24,546 nt of DNA. Source: Gemmatimonadota bacterium (lineage in GTDB: Bacteria > Latescibacterota > UBA2968 > UBA8231). Positions 8,979 to 18,100 of the stretch are shown here, piece by piece. Each line of letters opens with the position of its first letter. The stretch's first letter is position 1. The DNA is taken from assembly GCA_018673255.1 (NCBI GenBank), contig JABHDC010000284.1:1-24546 (forward strand). The letters are read 5' to 3'. A program made the translations under genes and the position numbers. The notes under the pieces were generated by a model, which saw only the letters and a program-made list of their open reading frames with translations, had not been told where the DNA came from and did not search any database.

Positions 8979-10103
8979 ATGGCCCTGAAAGTGGGCGTCG
9001 TCGGACTTCGAGGCATCGGCAACCGTCACGCCCAGTGTCACAAGCAAGACCCGCTGTCAGACCTGGTGGCGGTCTGCGACGTGATCAAGGAACGGGCAGA
9101 CGAAGCGGCACAGAAGTACGGCGTCAAGGCATACTACGATGTGGATGACATGATCGACGGCGAGGGGCTGGACGTCGTCGACGTGGCCACGGGGGGCAAC
9201 GAAAATGGCAGCTGGCACTTCGAACCGGCCATTGCCGCCATCGACGCGGGCAAGGCGGTGCTGGTCGAGAAACCGTTGTCGAACGACATCCATGAGGCGC
9301 GCGACCTGGTCGCCGCCGCAGCCGAGCGCGATGTCTACCTGGGCTGCAACCTGAACCACTACTTCACGCCGCCTGCCGACCGCGCCCGTCAGTATATGGA
9401 CGAGGGGCACGTAGGCGAGCTGGTATACTGCCTTCACAAGATGGGCTTCGCCGGGGGTGAATCAACCTATGGCGGTGCCTCCGACGCTTCACGGATCAAG
9501 GGTTTCCCCTACTTCCATGTGAAGGCTTTCCTCACGCACCCCTTCAGTGTGATGCGCCACTTCTGTGGCGACGTCACCCACGTGCAGGCCTTCATGGACC
9601 GGCCCTCCTTCCGCCGCAAGGCGGACGACTTGATGGTCTCCGTCAACAGCATCCATCTGCGCTTTGCCAACGGTGCAGTGGGTTATCTGCTCAGTCAGCG
9701 GGGTGACGCTACCTTCGGCCTCGGGGGCTGGTGGAGTGTCGAGGTGGCCGGCACGCACGGCACCTTCTGCATCGAGAACTGTATCGAGAAGATCTCCTTC
9801 TGGCCGGCGCCCGGCACTGCTGCGGCGCCCGAGAAGTTGCAGCTCGGTGAGGAGCCGGAACCGGAGGTGACCGAGTCCGGCATCAAGGACTTCGACCAGA
9901 CCTTCCCGCTCCGCATCCACGCCTTCATGGAGGACGTGACCAACCAGGTGGCGAAAGACCGGCTTCGCGCCTCCGGTCGTGACGCATTGGCGGCGCTGGA
10001 ATACACCTGGGCGGCGATCGAGTCGTACGAGCAAGGCGGCGAATTGGTACGGCCCGAACCACTGCCCACACTCAAGGGGGATCCGCGGGACGAAACGTCC
10101 TGA
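8979..10103 (+). CDS. Gfo/Idh/MocA-family oxidoreductase
   Basis: A 374-residue NAD(P)-dependent sugar/cyclitol-type dehydrogenase. The Rossmann motif is GVVGLRGIGNRHA at residues 6-18, the family EKPLS signature is at 97-101 (lysine 98 expected at the active site), and the second domain contains HPFSVMRHFCGD, where the family's catalytic His would lie. The ATG at 8979 has AAGAGAGG five bases upstream; an upstream in-frame extension from 8928 has no such site and delays the Rossmann strand, so it was rejected. Substrates in this family are sugars, inositols or their phosphates; which one applies here cannot be told. It is the first gene of a four-gene operon, with the hydrolase following after 25 bases. 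Confidence 0.93.
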   Translation: MALKVGVVGLRGIGNRHAQCHKQDPLSDLVAVCDVIKERADEAAQKYGVKAYYDVDDMIDGEGLDVVDVATGGNENGSWHFEPAIAAIDAGKAVLVEKPLSNDIHEARDLVAAAAERDVYLGCNLNHYFTPPADRARQYMDEGHVGELVYCLHKMGFAGGESTYGGASDASRIKGFPYFHVKAFLTHPFSVMRHFCGDVTHVQAFMDRPSFRRKADDLMVSVNSIHLRFANGAVGYLLSQRGDATFGLGGWWSVEVAGTHGTFCIENCIEKISFWPAPGTAAAPEKLQLGEEPEPEVTESGIKDFDQTFPLRIHAFMEDVTNQVAKDRLRASGRDALAALEYTWAAIESYEQGGELVRPEPLPTLKGDPRDETS

Positions 10104-10128
10104 CCGGTACGCGTCCCCGGCCAAATAC

Positions 10129-11193
10129 ATGACCCAGGAGTCACCCACCTTCAGTCGCCCTGCCCTGGCCGATGCCGTCTTCGATCCGGAGCCGATCAAC
10201 CCCCTGCCGGTATCCGATTCGGTCGAGGTCTGGTCGGACCAGCGTCACCAGATCCTGGCGGCATGGCAGAATGTGATCGGCCAACCGGATTTCGCTCGTG
10301 GAGACGTCGACGCATCTGCCGACCATGTGGGATCCTTTGAGCAGCAGGACTACACGGCCGACATCTACCGACAACCGACGACGCCGAACAGCCGGCAGAC
10401 GATACTGGTGATGACACCAAAGAGGCCACTGGGGGCAACCTGTCCGGGCATGGTGGTGCCCTTCTACGATCCGGACCGGATGGTGGGCCTCGACCTGGCG
10501 ACACAGACATCACTTCCCGACCGTGTGACGGTGACGGAGTTCGGACGCCACGTGGCAGGCATGGGATTCATCGTCGTGTGTCCGGAGGTCTATCCATTCA
10601 ACACGGTGGAGGAACCAACGGACAGTTCGGGCATGAACTGGTGGCAGGCGGCGGCCGATCAACTGCAGATCGATCATCCCCACTGGACGGGTGTCGGGCG
10701 TCTGGCATGGGATGCATCCCGAGCTCTGGATCTGCTACTGCAGCAGCCTGGCATCGATGCGACCCGCTGCGGCATCATCGGCCATTCGCTGGGTGGCAAG
10801 ATCGCTTTCTATGCAGCCGCCCTCGACACTCGCTTCAGTCTCTGCATCTCCTCCGATTTCGGAATCGGCTTCAGCTTCACAAACTGGGACGACGACTGGT
10901 ATCTGGGCGACCGGATCCATGCACCCGGTTTTGCGCGGGCCCACCACGAACTGCTCGCCCTCATCGCGCCGCGCCCCTTCTTCCTCGTCGGCGGCGAGGC
11001 GGACCGCCCTGCCAGCTGGCACTACATCCAGGAGGCGCAGCGGGTCTACTCCCTCTACGGCCGGCAGGACGCGGCTGGCTTCTTCCACCATGGTGCCGGC
11101 CATCGTCCCACGCCCGAGGCCATGCAGATCGCCTACGCGTGGCTCGCAGATCAATTCGGCATCACTCTCGAGACCGGGAGCCTCCAGCTATGA
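10129..11193 (+). CDS. Alpha/beta hydrolase (dienelactone hydrolase / acetyl-xylan-esterase-like)
   Basis: A 354-residue cytoplasmic alpha/beta hydrolase. The nucleophile elbow is G-H-S220-L-G-G, preceded by the typical DxxRALDLLLQQPGID helix and strand. The acid is probably E290 or D292 in VGGEAD, and the base is probably His325 in HHGAGHRP. The length, and the long N-terminal part before the core, fit the esterase group often annotated as abhydrolase_7/acetyl xylan esterase, so deacylation of a carbohydrate-like ester is the likeliest reaction. No signal peptide is visible. The ATG at 10129 lacks a strong Shine-Dalgarno but lies 25 bases after the oxidoreductase stop, and the long in-frame upstream extension merely overlaps that gene. 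Its TGA shares ATGA with the kinase start, so translation is coupled. Confidence 0.86.
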   Translation: MTQESPTFSRPALADAVFDPEPINPLPVSDSVEVWSDQRHQILAAWQNVIGQPDFARGDVDASADHVGSFEQQDYTADIYRQPTTPNSRQTILVMTPKRPLGATCPGMVVPFYDPDRMVGLDLATQTSLPDRVTVTEFGRHVAGMGFIVVCPEVYPFNTVEEPTDSSGMNWWQAAADQLQIDHPHWTGVGRLAWDASRALDLLLQQPGIDATRCGIIGHSLGGKIAFYAAALDTRFSLCISSDFGIGFSFTNWDDDWYLGDRIHAPGFARAHHELLALIAPRPFFLVGGEADRPASWHYIQEAQRVYSLYGRQDAAGFFHHGAGHRPTPEAMQIAYAWLADQFGITLETGSLQL

Positions 11194-11765
11194 TCCAGGG
11201 CCAGGTCACCGTCGGGCTGGCAGGGGGCAGTGGCGCGGGCAAGTCGACGATCGCCGCCCTCCTCGTAGAGGACCTGAAGCCCCTGACGGTTCAGGTAATC
11301 GGCCTGGACCGGTTCTTCAGACCTGCCGCTGAACTGCCGACGTATTTCTCGAGTCTCCACGGTGAAGGCCAGCCTGACTACAATCGTCCGGATTCACTCT
11401 TCGAGGAGGAGATGGTTCGCATCTGCAGCGTGCCTGCCGAGGCGGATGTGGTGATCCTCGACGGACACATGTCCCTCCACTACCAGCGCCTGCGCGCCAT
11501 CATGGATGTGAAGTGTTTCGTGGATGCTGAGATCGAGGACATGATGACGCGCCGTACGAAACGCAATCTGGAAGCCGGCTACGGCGGCGATCTCGACACG
11601 ATCCTCCACTACAACCGCGAGTGCGTACTGCCCGGCTATCAGCGTTACATCGAACCCTCACGCGCCCATGCGGATGTGGTGATCGACAATCGAGGCGACG
11701 CAACAGATCGTGCCCTCGGCATCGAAGATGCCTGCAACCGGATCCGTGAGGCCGCTGATCGGTGA
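11190..11765 (+). CDS. Uridine-kinase/phosphoribulokinase-family P-loop kinase
   Basis: A 191-residue P-loop phosphotransferase. Walker A is G12-G-S-G-A-G-K-S19. LDRFFRP (39-45) and PDYNRPDS (62-69) match the uridine-kinase LDxFY and NYDHPD elements. VVILDGH (87-93) takes the place of the usual V(I)xEG strand. TRRTKRN (120-126) looks like the Arg-rich lid, and the late YIEPSRAHADVVIDN matches the family's FIEPSxxYADxxIxN. The protein is somewhat shorter than true Udk. The substrate is uncertain, and its position between two esterases suggests a sugar-like rather than pyrimidine-salvage substrate (inference). The start ATG overlaps the hydrolase stop (ATGA, 11190-11193); a much longer in-frame reading from 10578 only runs through the hydrolase gene and was discarded. 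Confidence 0.87.
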   Translation: MIQGQVTVGLAGGSGAGKSTIAALLVEDLKPLTVQVIGLDRFFRPAAELPTYFSSLHGEGQPDYNRPDSLFEEEMVRICSVPAEADVVILDGHMSLHYQRLRAIMDVKCFVDAEIEDMMTRRTKRNLEAGYGGDLDTILHYNRECVLPGYQRYIEPSRAHADVVIDNRGDATDRALGIEDACNRIREAADR

Positions 11766-11782
11766 GCGGGTGCCAGACCACC

Positions 11783-12886
11783 ATGGCCACACGGAATCTT
11801 CTGAGAGGAATGATCATGCTGCTTGCCGCGATCACGGCTGAAGGACAAGAGCCCGACACACTCTGGGTCGACGGACGCAAACTCACGGTGGAAGGCCAGG
11901 GCTGGACTGACACCGAGGGCCCATACCATCGCCTGCCCGCCCGAGCCAAAGATGTCGTTTCCGAGTCGGTGTGGAATCTGAGTACAAGTTCCGCCGGCGT
12001 CGCCATCCGCTTTCGCACCGACGCTGAGTGGATCGCCTGCCGTTGGAGTCTGCGCTCCGAAGGCCTGGCCATGGACCACATGCCGGCCACCGGCATGAGT
12101 GGTGTCGATCTCTACATGCGAATGCCTGAATCCATCCAGAAACCACCTGGGCAGGTGTGGCACTGGATCGGCACAGGTCGACCAACGCAGCAGATGATGG
12201 AGGCCCGCCTGGCTGGCGGCATCCCTGAGGGAGAGCACGAGTTCATACTCTATCTGCCCCTCTACAATGGCACCACGTCCCTTGAGATCGGTGTGCCCAC
12301 GGGGGCGACGATCAACGCTGCTGCTGGGCGAGGTAAATCACTCGTCATCTGGGGCACCTCCATCACGCAGGGTGGGTGCGCCTCGCGTCCGGGCATGGCC
12401 TACCCGGCCATCATCGGCCGCAAGCTCGACATGCCGCACATCAATCTCGGCTTCTCCGGCAATGGACAGATGCAACCCGAGGTCGCCGAATTCATCAACG
12501 AACTCAATCCCGCTGCATTCGTCCTCGACTGTCTCCCCAACATGGGACCCGATCTCATCACCGAGCGCACGGCCCCCTTGGTCCGGTTGCTGCGCCAGAC
12601 TCATCCTGAGACGCCAATCGTACTGGTGGAGAACATCGAGTATCAGGCCGCCGCCGCCCTGCCAGCATCACGACGTGCATACCAGTCCAAGAATGTGGCT
12701 CTCAAGGAGGCCTACGAGCAGTTGCTCGCCGAGGGCATCACCGGCCTTACGTACGTCGAAGGGGAGCCCCTGTTTGGCAATGATGGGGAGGCCACCGTCG
12801 ATGGCACCCACGCCACCGATCTCGGCTTCCTTCGTCTGGCCGAGGGACTGGCGCCCATCCTGGCTGACATCCTGGTGGGCAGGTAG
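11783..12886 (+). CDS. Exported SGNH/GDSL esterase with N-terminal GxDLY-type domain
   Basis: A 367-residue protein with a likely signal peptide (basic ATRNLLRG, then GMIMLLAAITA). The N-terminal beta domain includes SGVDLYMR, the GxDLY motif characteristic of this esterase group. The SGNH core follows, numbered from ATG 11783: GTS193IT (block I Ser), GFSGN227 (blocks II/III), CLPN253 and D340-G-T-H343 (block V Asp/His), so all expected catalytic residues are present. It should remove acyl groups from carbohydrate in the periplasm or outside the cell. Start choice is open: GTG 11762 overlaps the kinase stop (GTGA) and suggests coupling, ATG 11783 gives the best signal peptide, and ATG 11816 has the best Shine-Dalgarno (GAGAGGA) but truncates the signal. 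It is the last gene of the operon; a convergent mutS2 ends 27 bases away. Confidence 0.87.
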   Translation: MATRNLLRGMIMLLAAITAEGQEPDTLWVDGRKLTVEGQGWTDTEGPYHRLPARAKDVVSESVWNLSTSSAGVAIRFRTDAEWIACRWSLRSEGLAMDHMPATGMSGVDLYMRMPESIQKPPGQVWHWIGTGRPTQQMMEARLAGGIPEGEHEFILYLPLYNGTTSLEIGVPTGATINAAAGRGKSLVIWGTSITQGGCASRPGMAYPAIIGRKLDMPHINLGFSGNGQMQPEVAEFINELNPAAFVLDCLPNMGPDLITERTAPLVRLLRQTHPETPIVLVENIEYQAAAALPASRRAYQSKNVALKEAYEQLLAEGITGLTYVEGEPLFGNDGEATVDGTHATDLGFLRLAEGLAPILADILVGR

Positions 12887-12913
12887 ATGCGATCGATCCA
12901 CTGATCGGATCCG

Positions 12914-14941
12914 TTACAGAGGTTCTATCTCATCCAGCGCGACGGTGACGGGTGTCGCATCGAAGCTCACGACGGCCCTTTTCTTTCGGTCGTCGATTTG
13001 GTCCAGTACGCCGACCCGCCCGAGACTGCGAACGTTCACTCGATCGCCAACCTGGATGGATCGTGTCACTTTGACCTCGGGGGCCCGTCCCAGTTCTGAC
13101 TCGATGGTCGCCATCATCCCTTCCAGCATCAGCAGCATGTCACGCTTGGAGGGCTGGTCCCGCTGCATCTTCCCAATGCGCCGCTTCAGGCCACGTAACG
13201 TGTCGTAGGCCGCCTGCCCGTTGCTGAGTCTGGCCAGTTCCTGCTGAGCCTGCGCATCTGCCAGGGCGTGCTGGGCTGCCTCTCGCTCGCCCTGCGCTTC
13301 GACGAGTGCCGACTGCGTCCGTTCGCGATCCGTCAGCGCCTGCAACTTCGCATCCTGCAACTCGTTGAGCAGACGGGCCGTCTCATCATCCTGTTGACGA
13401 TTCTCAGCCTCAGCGATCACCGCATCGGGTAAACCGAGCCGGCGAGCCAGGGCCAGGGCGTTGCTGTTGCCTGCCCGACCGATCAGCACCTTGTGGGTGG
13501 GCTGCAATGTCTCGAGATCGAATTCGATGGAGGCATTCTCAACACCGGTGATGGTGTAGCCGAGGATCTTGAGTTGGCTGATGTGAGTCGTCACTGCCGT
13601 GCGGACATCTCTCTGATGCAGGAATTCCAGAATCGCCCGCGCCAGGGCGGCCCCCTCTACCGGATCGGTGCCGCCTCCCAGTTCATCGAGCAATACCAGG
13701 CTACGGGCATCGGCACCATGCAGGATCTGGCCGATCTGCGTCAGATGGCTGGAGAATGTGCTGAGGCTCTGCTCAATGCTCTGCTCGTCACCGATATCGG
13801 CCCAGACCTCATCCAGCACTGGCAACGTGGAATCGGCGTCGGCCGCCACGTGCATCCCCGTCATTGCCATCAGCACCGACAGGCCGATCGTCTTGAGCGC
13901 TACCGTCTTCCCACCCGTATTCGGCCCCGTGATGATCAGGGTGTGGAAGTCATCTCCAAGTCGCACATCGATCGGGACCACGGTGTCAATGCCCTGTCGT
14001 CGTTGCAGATCCAGCAGTAATGGATGCCGCGCACCGATCAGGCGAATGACTGCATCGTCATTGAGTTGCGGGGGCTGCATTGAGAAGCATCGACTCATGC
14101 GAACCTTGGCGAAGGTCATATCCACGTGGGCCAGCGCCATCAGAGTCTGGCGTAGCGAGGGCGCCTCAGCCGCAATCAGCGCCGTCACAGCCTGCAGGAT
14201 GCGCACCATCTCCTCGCGCTCCCGGTCCTGGGCGCCGGTCAGCTCCAGTCCCATCTGGCGGACACCCTCCGGTTCTACGAAGACGGTGCCACCACTGTCA
14301 GATCGGGCTCGCTGTATACCCGGCACGCGGGAGGCGGCAGCGGCCCGAAGGGCCAGCGTCGGCCGCCCACCATGTTCTCGGATTCCCGTGTCCTGCAGAT
14401 AGGGAGCGATCCCCGGTGATCGCATCAGTGTTGCGAGCTTACCCCGGATTCTCCCCCGCAAGGTGCGGATCTCGTTGCGCGCCTTCTTGAGCGCCGCACT
14501 GGCACTGCTCTTGATTGCACCATTCTCGTTGAAGGTGAGCTCGATACACTCTTCCAGTTTGGGATAGGTCTGGATCCCTTCGCTCAGGCGGGTCATGTGT
14601 GGGTAGGTATCACCGGCATCTCTGAGATACGCACACACCTTGCGGGCGGCCCGCAGTGTATCGGCGATCTCGAGTATCTGTTCGACCAGCAGCACATCGA
14701 CACGACCGAGATCGTCGAGAATGGGCACCAGATCGTGCAGTCCGCCCAGGGGCAGCTCCTGTTCGGGTTCGAGCAACGCTTTCAGCTCGGTCGTCTCATT
14801 CATCAGCCCCTCGACCCGGGATCGGTCTGTCAGCGGCGTGAGGTTACGTATGTTGGCCTTCCCCAGGCCGGATGTAGCAAATCCAGCGAGCAGGTCGATG
14901 ACCTGCGAGTATTCCAGAACTTCCAGTGCATGTTCGTTCAA
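12914..14941 (-). CDS. MutS2-family ATPase without the C-terminal Smr domain
   Basis: A 675-residue MutS2-type DNA/ribosome-associated ATPase. It opens MNEHALEVLEYSQVIDLLAGFA, the typical MutS2 start, and contains the core/clamp motif VPGIQRARSDSGGTVFVEP, Walker A GPNTGGKT (339-346), the STFSSHL signature (394-400), Walker B LVLLDELGGGTDP (415-427) and the TTHISQLK switch. A coiled-coil stalk and a KOW-like segment (IQVGDRVNVRSLGRVG) follow. The protein then ends at DEIEPL, where typical MutS2 (about 780 residues) continues into a Smr endonuclease domain. Only 27 bases separate it from the next gene, so no frameshifted Smr remnant is hidden downstream. Start: TTG at 14941 with a perfect GGAGGTGA (14947-14954) five bases upstream; the GTG at 14968 lies upstream of that site and is less likely. 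Confidence 0.93.
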   Translation of the reverse strand: MNEHALEVLEYSQVIDLLAGFATSGLGKANIRNLTPLTDRSRVEGLMNETTELKALLEPEQELPLGGLHDLVPILDDLGRVDVLLVEQILEIADTLRAARKVCAYLRDAGDTYPHMTRLSEGIQTYPKLEECIELTFNENGAIKSSASAALKKARNEIRTLRGRIRGKLATLMRSPGIAPYLQDTGIREHGGRPTLALRAAAASRVPGIQRARSDSGGTVFVEPEGVRQMGLELTGAQDREREEMVRILQAVTALIAAEAPSLRQTLMALAHVDMTFAKVRMSRCFSMQPPQLNDDAVIRLIGARHPLLLDLQRRQGIDTVVPIDVRLGDDFHTLIITGPNTGGKTVALKTIGLSVLMAMTGMHVAADADSTLPVLDEVWADIGDEQSIEQSLSTFSSHLTQIGQILHGADARSLVLLDELGGGTDPVEGAALARAILEFLHQRDVRTAVTTHISQLKILGYTITGVENASIEFDLETLQPTHKVLIGRAGNSNALALARRLGLPDAVIAEAENRQQDDETARLLNELQDAKLQALTDRERTQSALVEAQGEREAAQHALADAQAQQELARLSNGQAAYDTLRGLKRRIGKMQRDQPSKRDMLLMLEGMMATIESELGRAPEVKVTRSIQVGDRVNVRSLGRVGVLDQIDDRKKRAVVSFDATPVTVALDEIEPL

Positions 14942-15177
14942 ATTGGTCACCTCCAGGACACGAAGCACTCATAGATCTCTACACAATGTCAACAGAGATG
15001 GATGCACACGGCCAATCGAAGGCCGGTCATCCCCTTCGAAAGCCCTGGCAGAGCTCCTGGCACAGGACTGGTCTGCCTCTACTCTTGCCTGGTCGGAAAG
15101 GTTGCCACTCCTTTGTCCAGTCGGTGCGAACCTGCTCCTATTGCGGCGAGGTCAGATCAGCTGCACCCCACCTATGA

Positions 15178-18100
15178 ATGAGCCATATGACGATTGACCT
15201 GTTAGGGACACAGGAGCAGTTGCTGGATGCGATCCCGGTGCCGGCGACGCTGATCGACGCACGGGGCATCATCGTCGATGTGAACAGGGCCGCCCTTGAT
15301 CTGGCACGCCAGATCGATCCGGCAGTCGGTCGACAGCATCGGGTCGGCTGTCACATTGCCGATTTTGTGAAGCTGCCAGCCGATCGTGATCGCTTTCGCG
15401 CCCTTATCGACGACCTGCTGAAAGCAACTGAGCCCTGGCAGGCCCACTGGGAATCGACCCGCACCGACGGTGAGAGTCAGCACTGGCGTCTTCAAGCCAC
15501 CGTTCTCAGAGAAGGCAACGGGCGTGTGGTCGGCGCCCTGATCATGCGCGAGGACGTGACGCAGCAGGTTCGCCAGGAGAACCGTCAGCACGTACTGGCC
15601 AGTATTCGAGACCAGATCTGGCAGATGGAGACCGGCGAGGAAATTCACCCCACCCTGTCGGCCGTGTGGGAGGGTCTCAAGCAGCTGGGTGTGCCCCTCA
15701 TGTATTGCAGCATCAATCTACTGCAAGAGGACGCCACGCCAGACGAACAGGAGGCCTACTCCATCAATCCGGCGGGTGAATGGTATCGCCGGCCCCTGGC
15801 ATCCCCTGCCTTCGATATGCTCATGCAATGCTGGCGCGATCAGGAACTGATCCACAGGCCCGATCTGGAAACGGCGGATCCCTTCAATGAACGGGACCAT
15901 CTTCGTGTGCCATTGCGATCGATCGTGGATGTGCCCTTTTCGCAGGGGACACTGGCCGTCAGCAGCACACAACCTGAGGCCTTCTCCCCGGCGGATCTTG
16001 AAGTGCTTCAGCAGATCGCCAGAGTCCTGTCAGAGGGATTCGGCCGTCAGGAGGACCTTCGCCGCCTGGGTCGCCAGAACCACGACCTGCAGGAAAAGGA
16101 ACGCTTGCTGGCGGCTTACCATCTGATCGGCCGGCTCATCCTCAAACCACTTGTCCTGGATGAGATCATGGACACGATGGTGCAGCAGATCGTGAAGGTG
16201 GGCATCTTCCGATCTCTGACCTTTGCCATCGTCGATGCAGAGGCCCGGCTCGTGTTGCCGAGACTCACCCTGTCCCGGCGTGGCGATGGCGAATTCATCT
16301 GGGATCGCTATGACAATCGTTACGATCTGGATGACAGCCCTGATATCATGGCCGAGGTTGCTCGCAGCGGCAGGATAGAGGTCATCGAGGGTTTTGACAA
16401 ACGCTACACAAGAGGGCCACAGAATACGCCCGACTTCGCCCGCAAGACGGCCTATTTCTTCCCCGTGAAGCTCGGCGAGAAGACCGTCGCCATCCTGGCC
16501 ACGGGCAGCGAACGCCATCAGAAGGCCGCAACACTTCGCAATATCGAATTGATGAGTCCCCTGCTCGATCTGGTCGCGATCGCGCTGGATCACGCTCGTA
16601 TGTACGACGCCGTTCAGAAGCTCAACAGTGAGCAGGCGCATCAGGCGCGTCTGCTCGACGCGGACGCGGCAGTGCGCCTGAGCATCGCCCGCATGGACCG
16701 GCCTGGTGATCTGCTGGATGTGGTGAAGCAGATCAGCAAGCAGTTGGGCTCATTGGACGTTGAGCACGATTCCTGCTCGATTCAGGTCATGAACCAGCAG
16801 GGCGACGACTTCTTCAGTTGCGGCTTCGAACCGCCTGCCAGGAGACGGGGCAGGCAGAGATTGGGTGATCTTGTCTCCCTCGACTGGCCGGCAGAATCAG
16901 CAAACGTGGAGAAGTATCCGTGGATCGTCGATGTCTGGCGGACGGGTCGCCCAAGATATGAACCCTGTACTCCAGCGACGGTAGATCTCGTGACCGGGAT
17001 GTCCGTTCTCGACGTCGCATTCTCTCAGGGAACGCTGGCCATCAGTCACAAGAAACCCGGTGCCTTCAACGAGCAGCACATCGAACTGCTTGAGCGCTTT
17101 TCGCGGATCCTGTCGGAAGGTTTTCAGCGCTTCGTCGACATCCTGCAGGCCACGCAGGCGTCCAACCTGCTCAGAATACGACTACGTCAGCAGGCGGCCG
17201 TCGCCAACATCGGACAGTACGCCCTGACCTGCTCAAACATCAGCGATCTCATGACCGCCTTTGTGGCACGCGTCGCGGACACGATGGAGGTCGAGTTCTG
17301 CAAGATTCTCGAACTGATGCCGGACGGCGAACAGCTGCTGCTGCGCGCCGGGGTTGGCTGGCGTGACGGCCTCGTCGGTCACGCCCTCGTCGGCACCGGG
17401 ATCGATTCACAGGCGGGATTCACACTTTCCACGCACGAGCCCGTCATCGTTGAAGACCTGCGAACCGAGACACGCTTCTCAGGCCCCGAATTGCTGCAGG
17501 AGCATGGCATCGTCAGTGGGATGAGCGCCATCATCCAGGGGCGCGGCAACCCCTGGGGAATCGTCGGCGTCCACACGAGGCAGAAGCGAGCATTCACGAC
17601 AGATGATGTCAGTTTCCTTGCCGCCGCACTGAATGTGCTGGCCAGTGCCATCAGTCAGAACATCATGGGAGAGCATCTTCGAGTAAGCGAGGCCAAATAC
17701 CGTCACTTCATCGAGAATGCGCAGGAAGGTGTGTGGCTCATCGACGCTGACTCGACGACCACCTTCGTTAACCGCCACATGGCCCAGATGCTGGGTTACG
17801 GTGCGGAGGAGATGCTCGGTCGCCATCTCTTCTCCTTCATGGATCCGGCGGCCGTTGAGCAATGCAAACAGCAGTTGAGCCGTCGGATGCAGGGATTCGA
17901 AGACCAGCATGACTTCGAATTCCTCCACAAGGATGGTTCACGAGTGTATGCGACGCTTGGCACGTCACCGATCGTCGATGACAAGGGCACTTATGATGGC
18001 GCGATTGCCTTCGTCGCGAATATCACGGAGCGCGTTCGCCTCGAAGAAGAGATGCGGAAGGTTCAGAATCTGGAGTCCCTCGGGCTGCTGGCCGGTGGCA

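Noticed and set aside
9489..10199. Minus-strand open frame of 236 codons across the oxidoreductase/hydrolase junction
   Set aside because: Antisense to two real genes, no domain, typical of GC-rich codon bias.
10578..11189. Long N-terminal extension of the kinase reading frame
   Set aside because: It runs through the hydrolase gene in another frame; the P-loop begins ten residues after the ATG at 11190, the normal position for the family.
14968..14992. TTGACA (minus strand, 14987-14992) as a mutS2 promoter
   Set aside because: The -35 match is perfect but the only TATGAG-like -10 lies 13 bases away, too close for a standard promoter.
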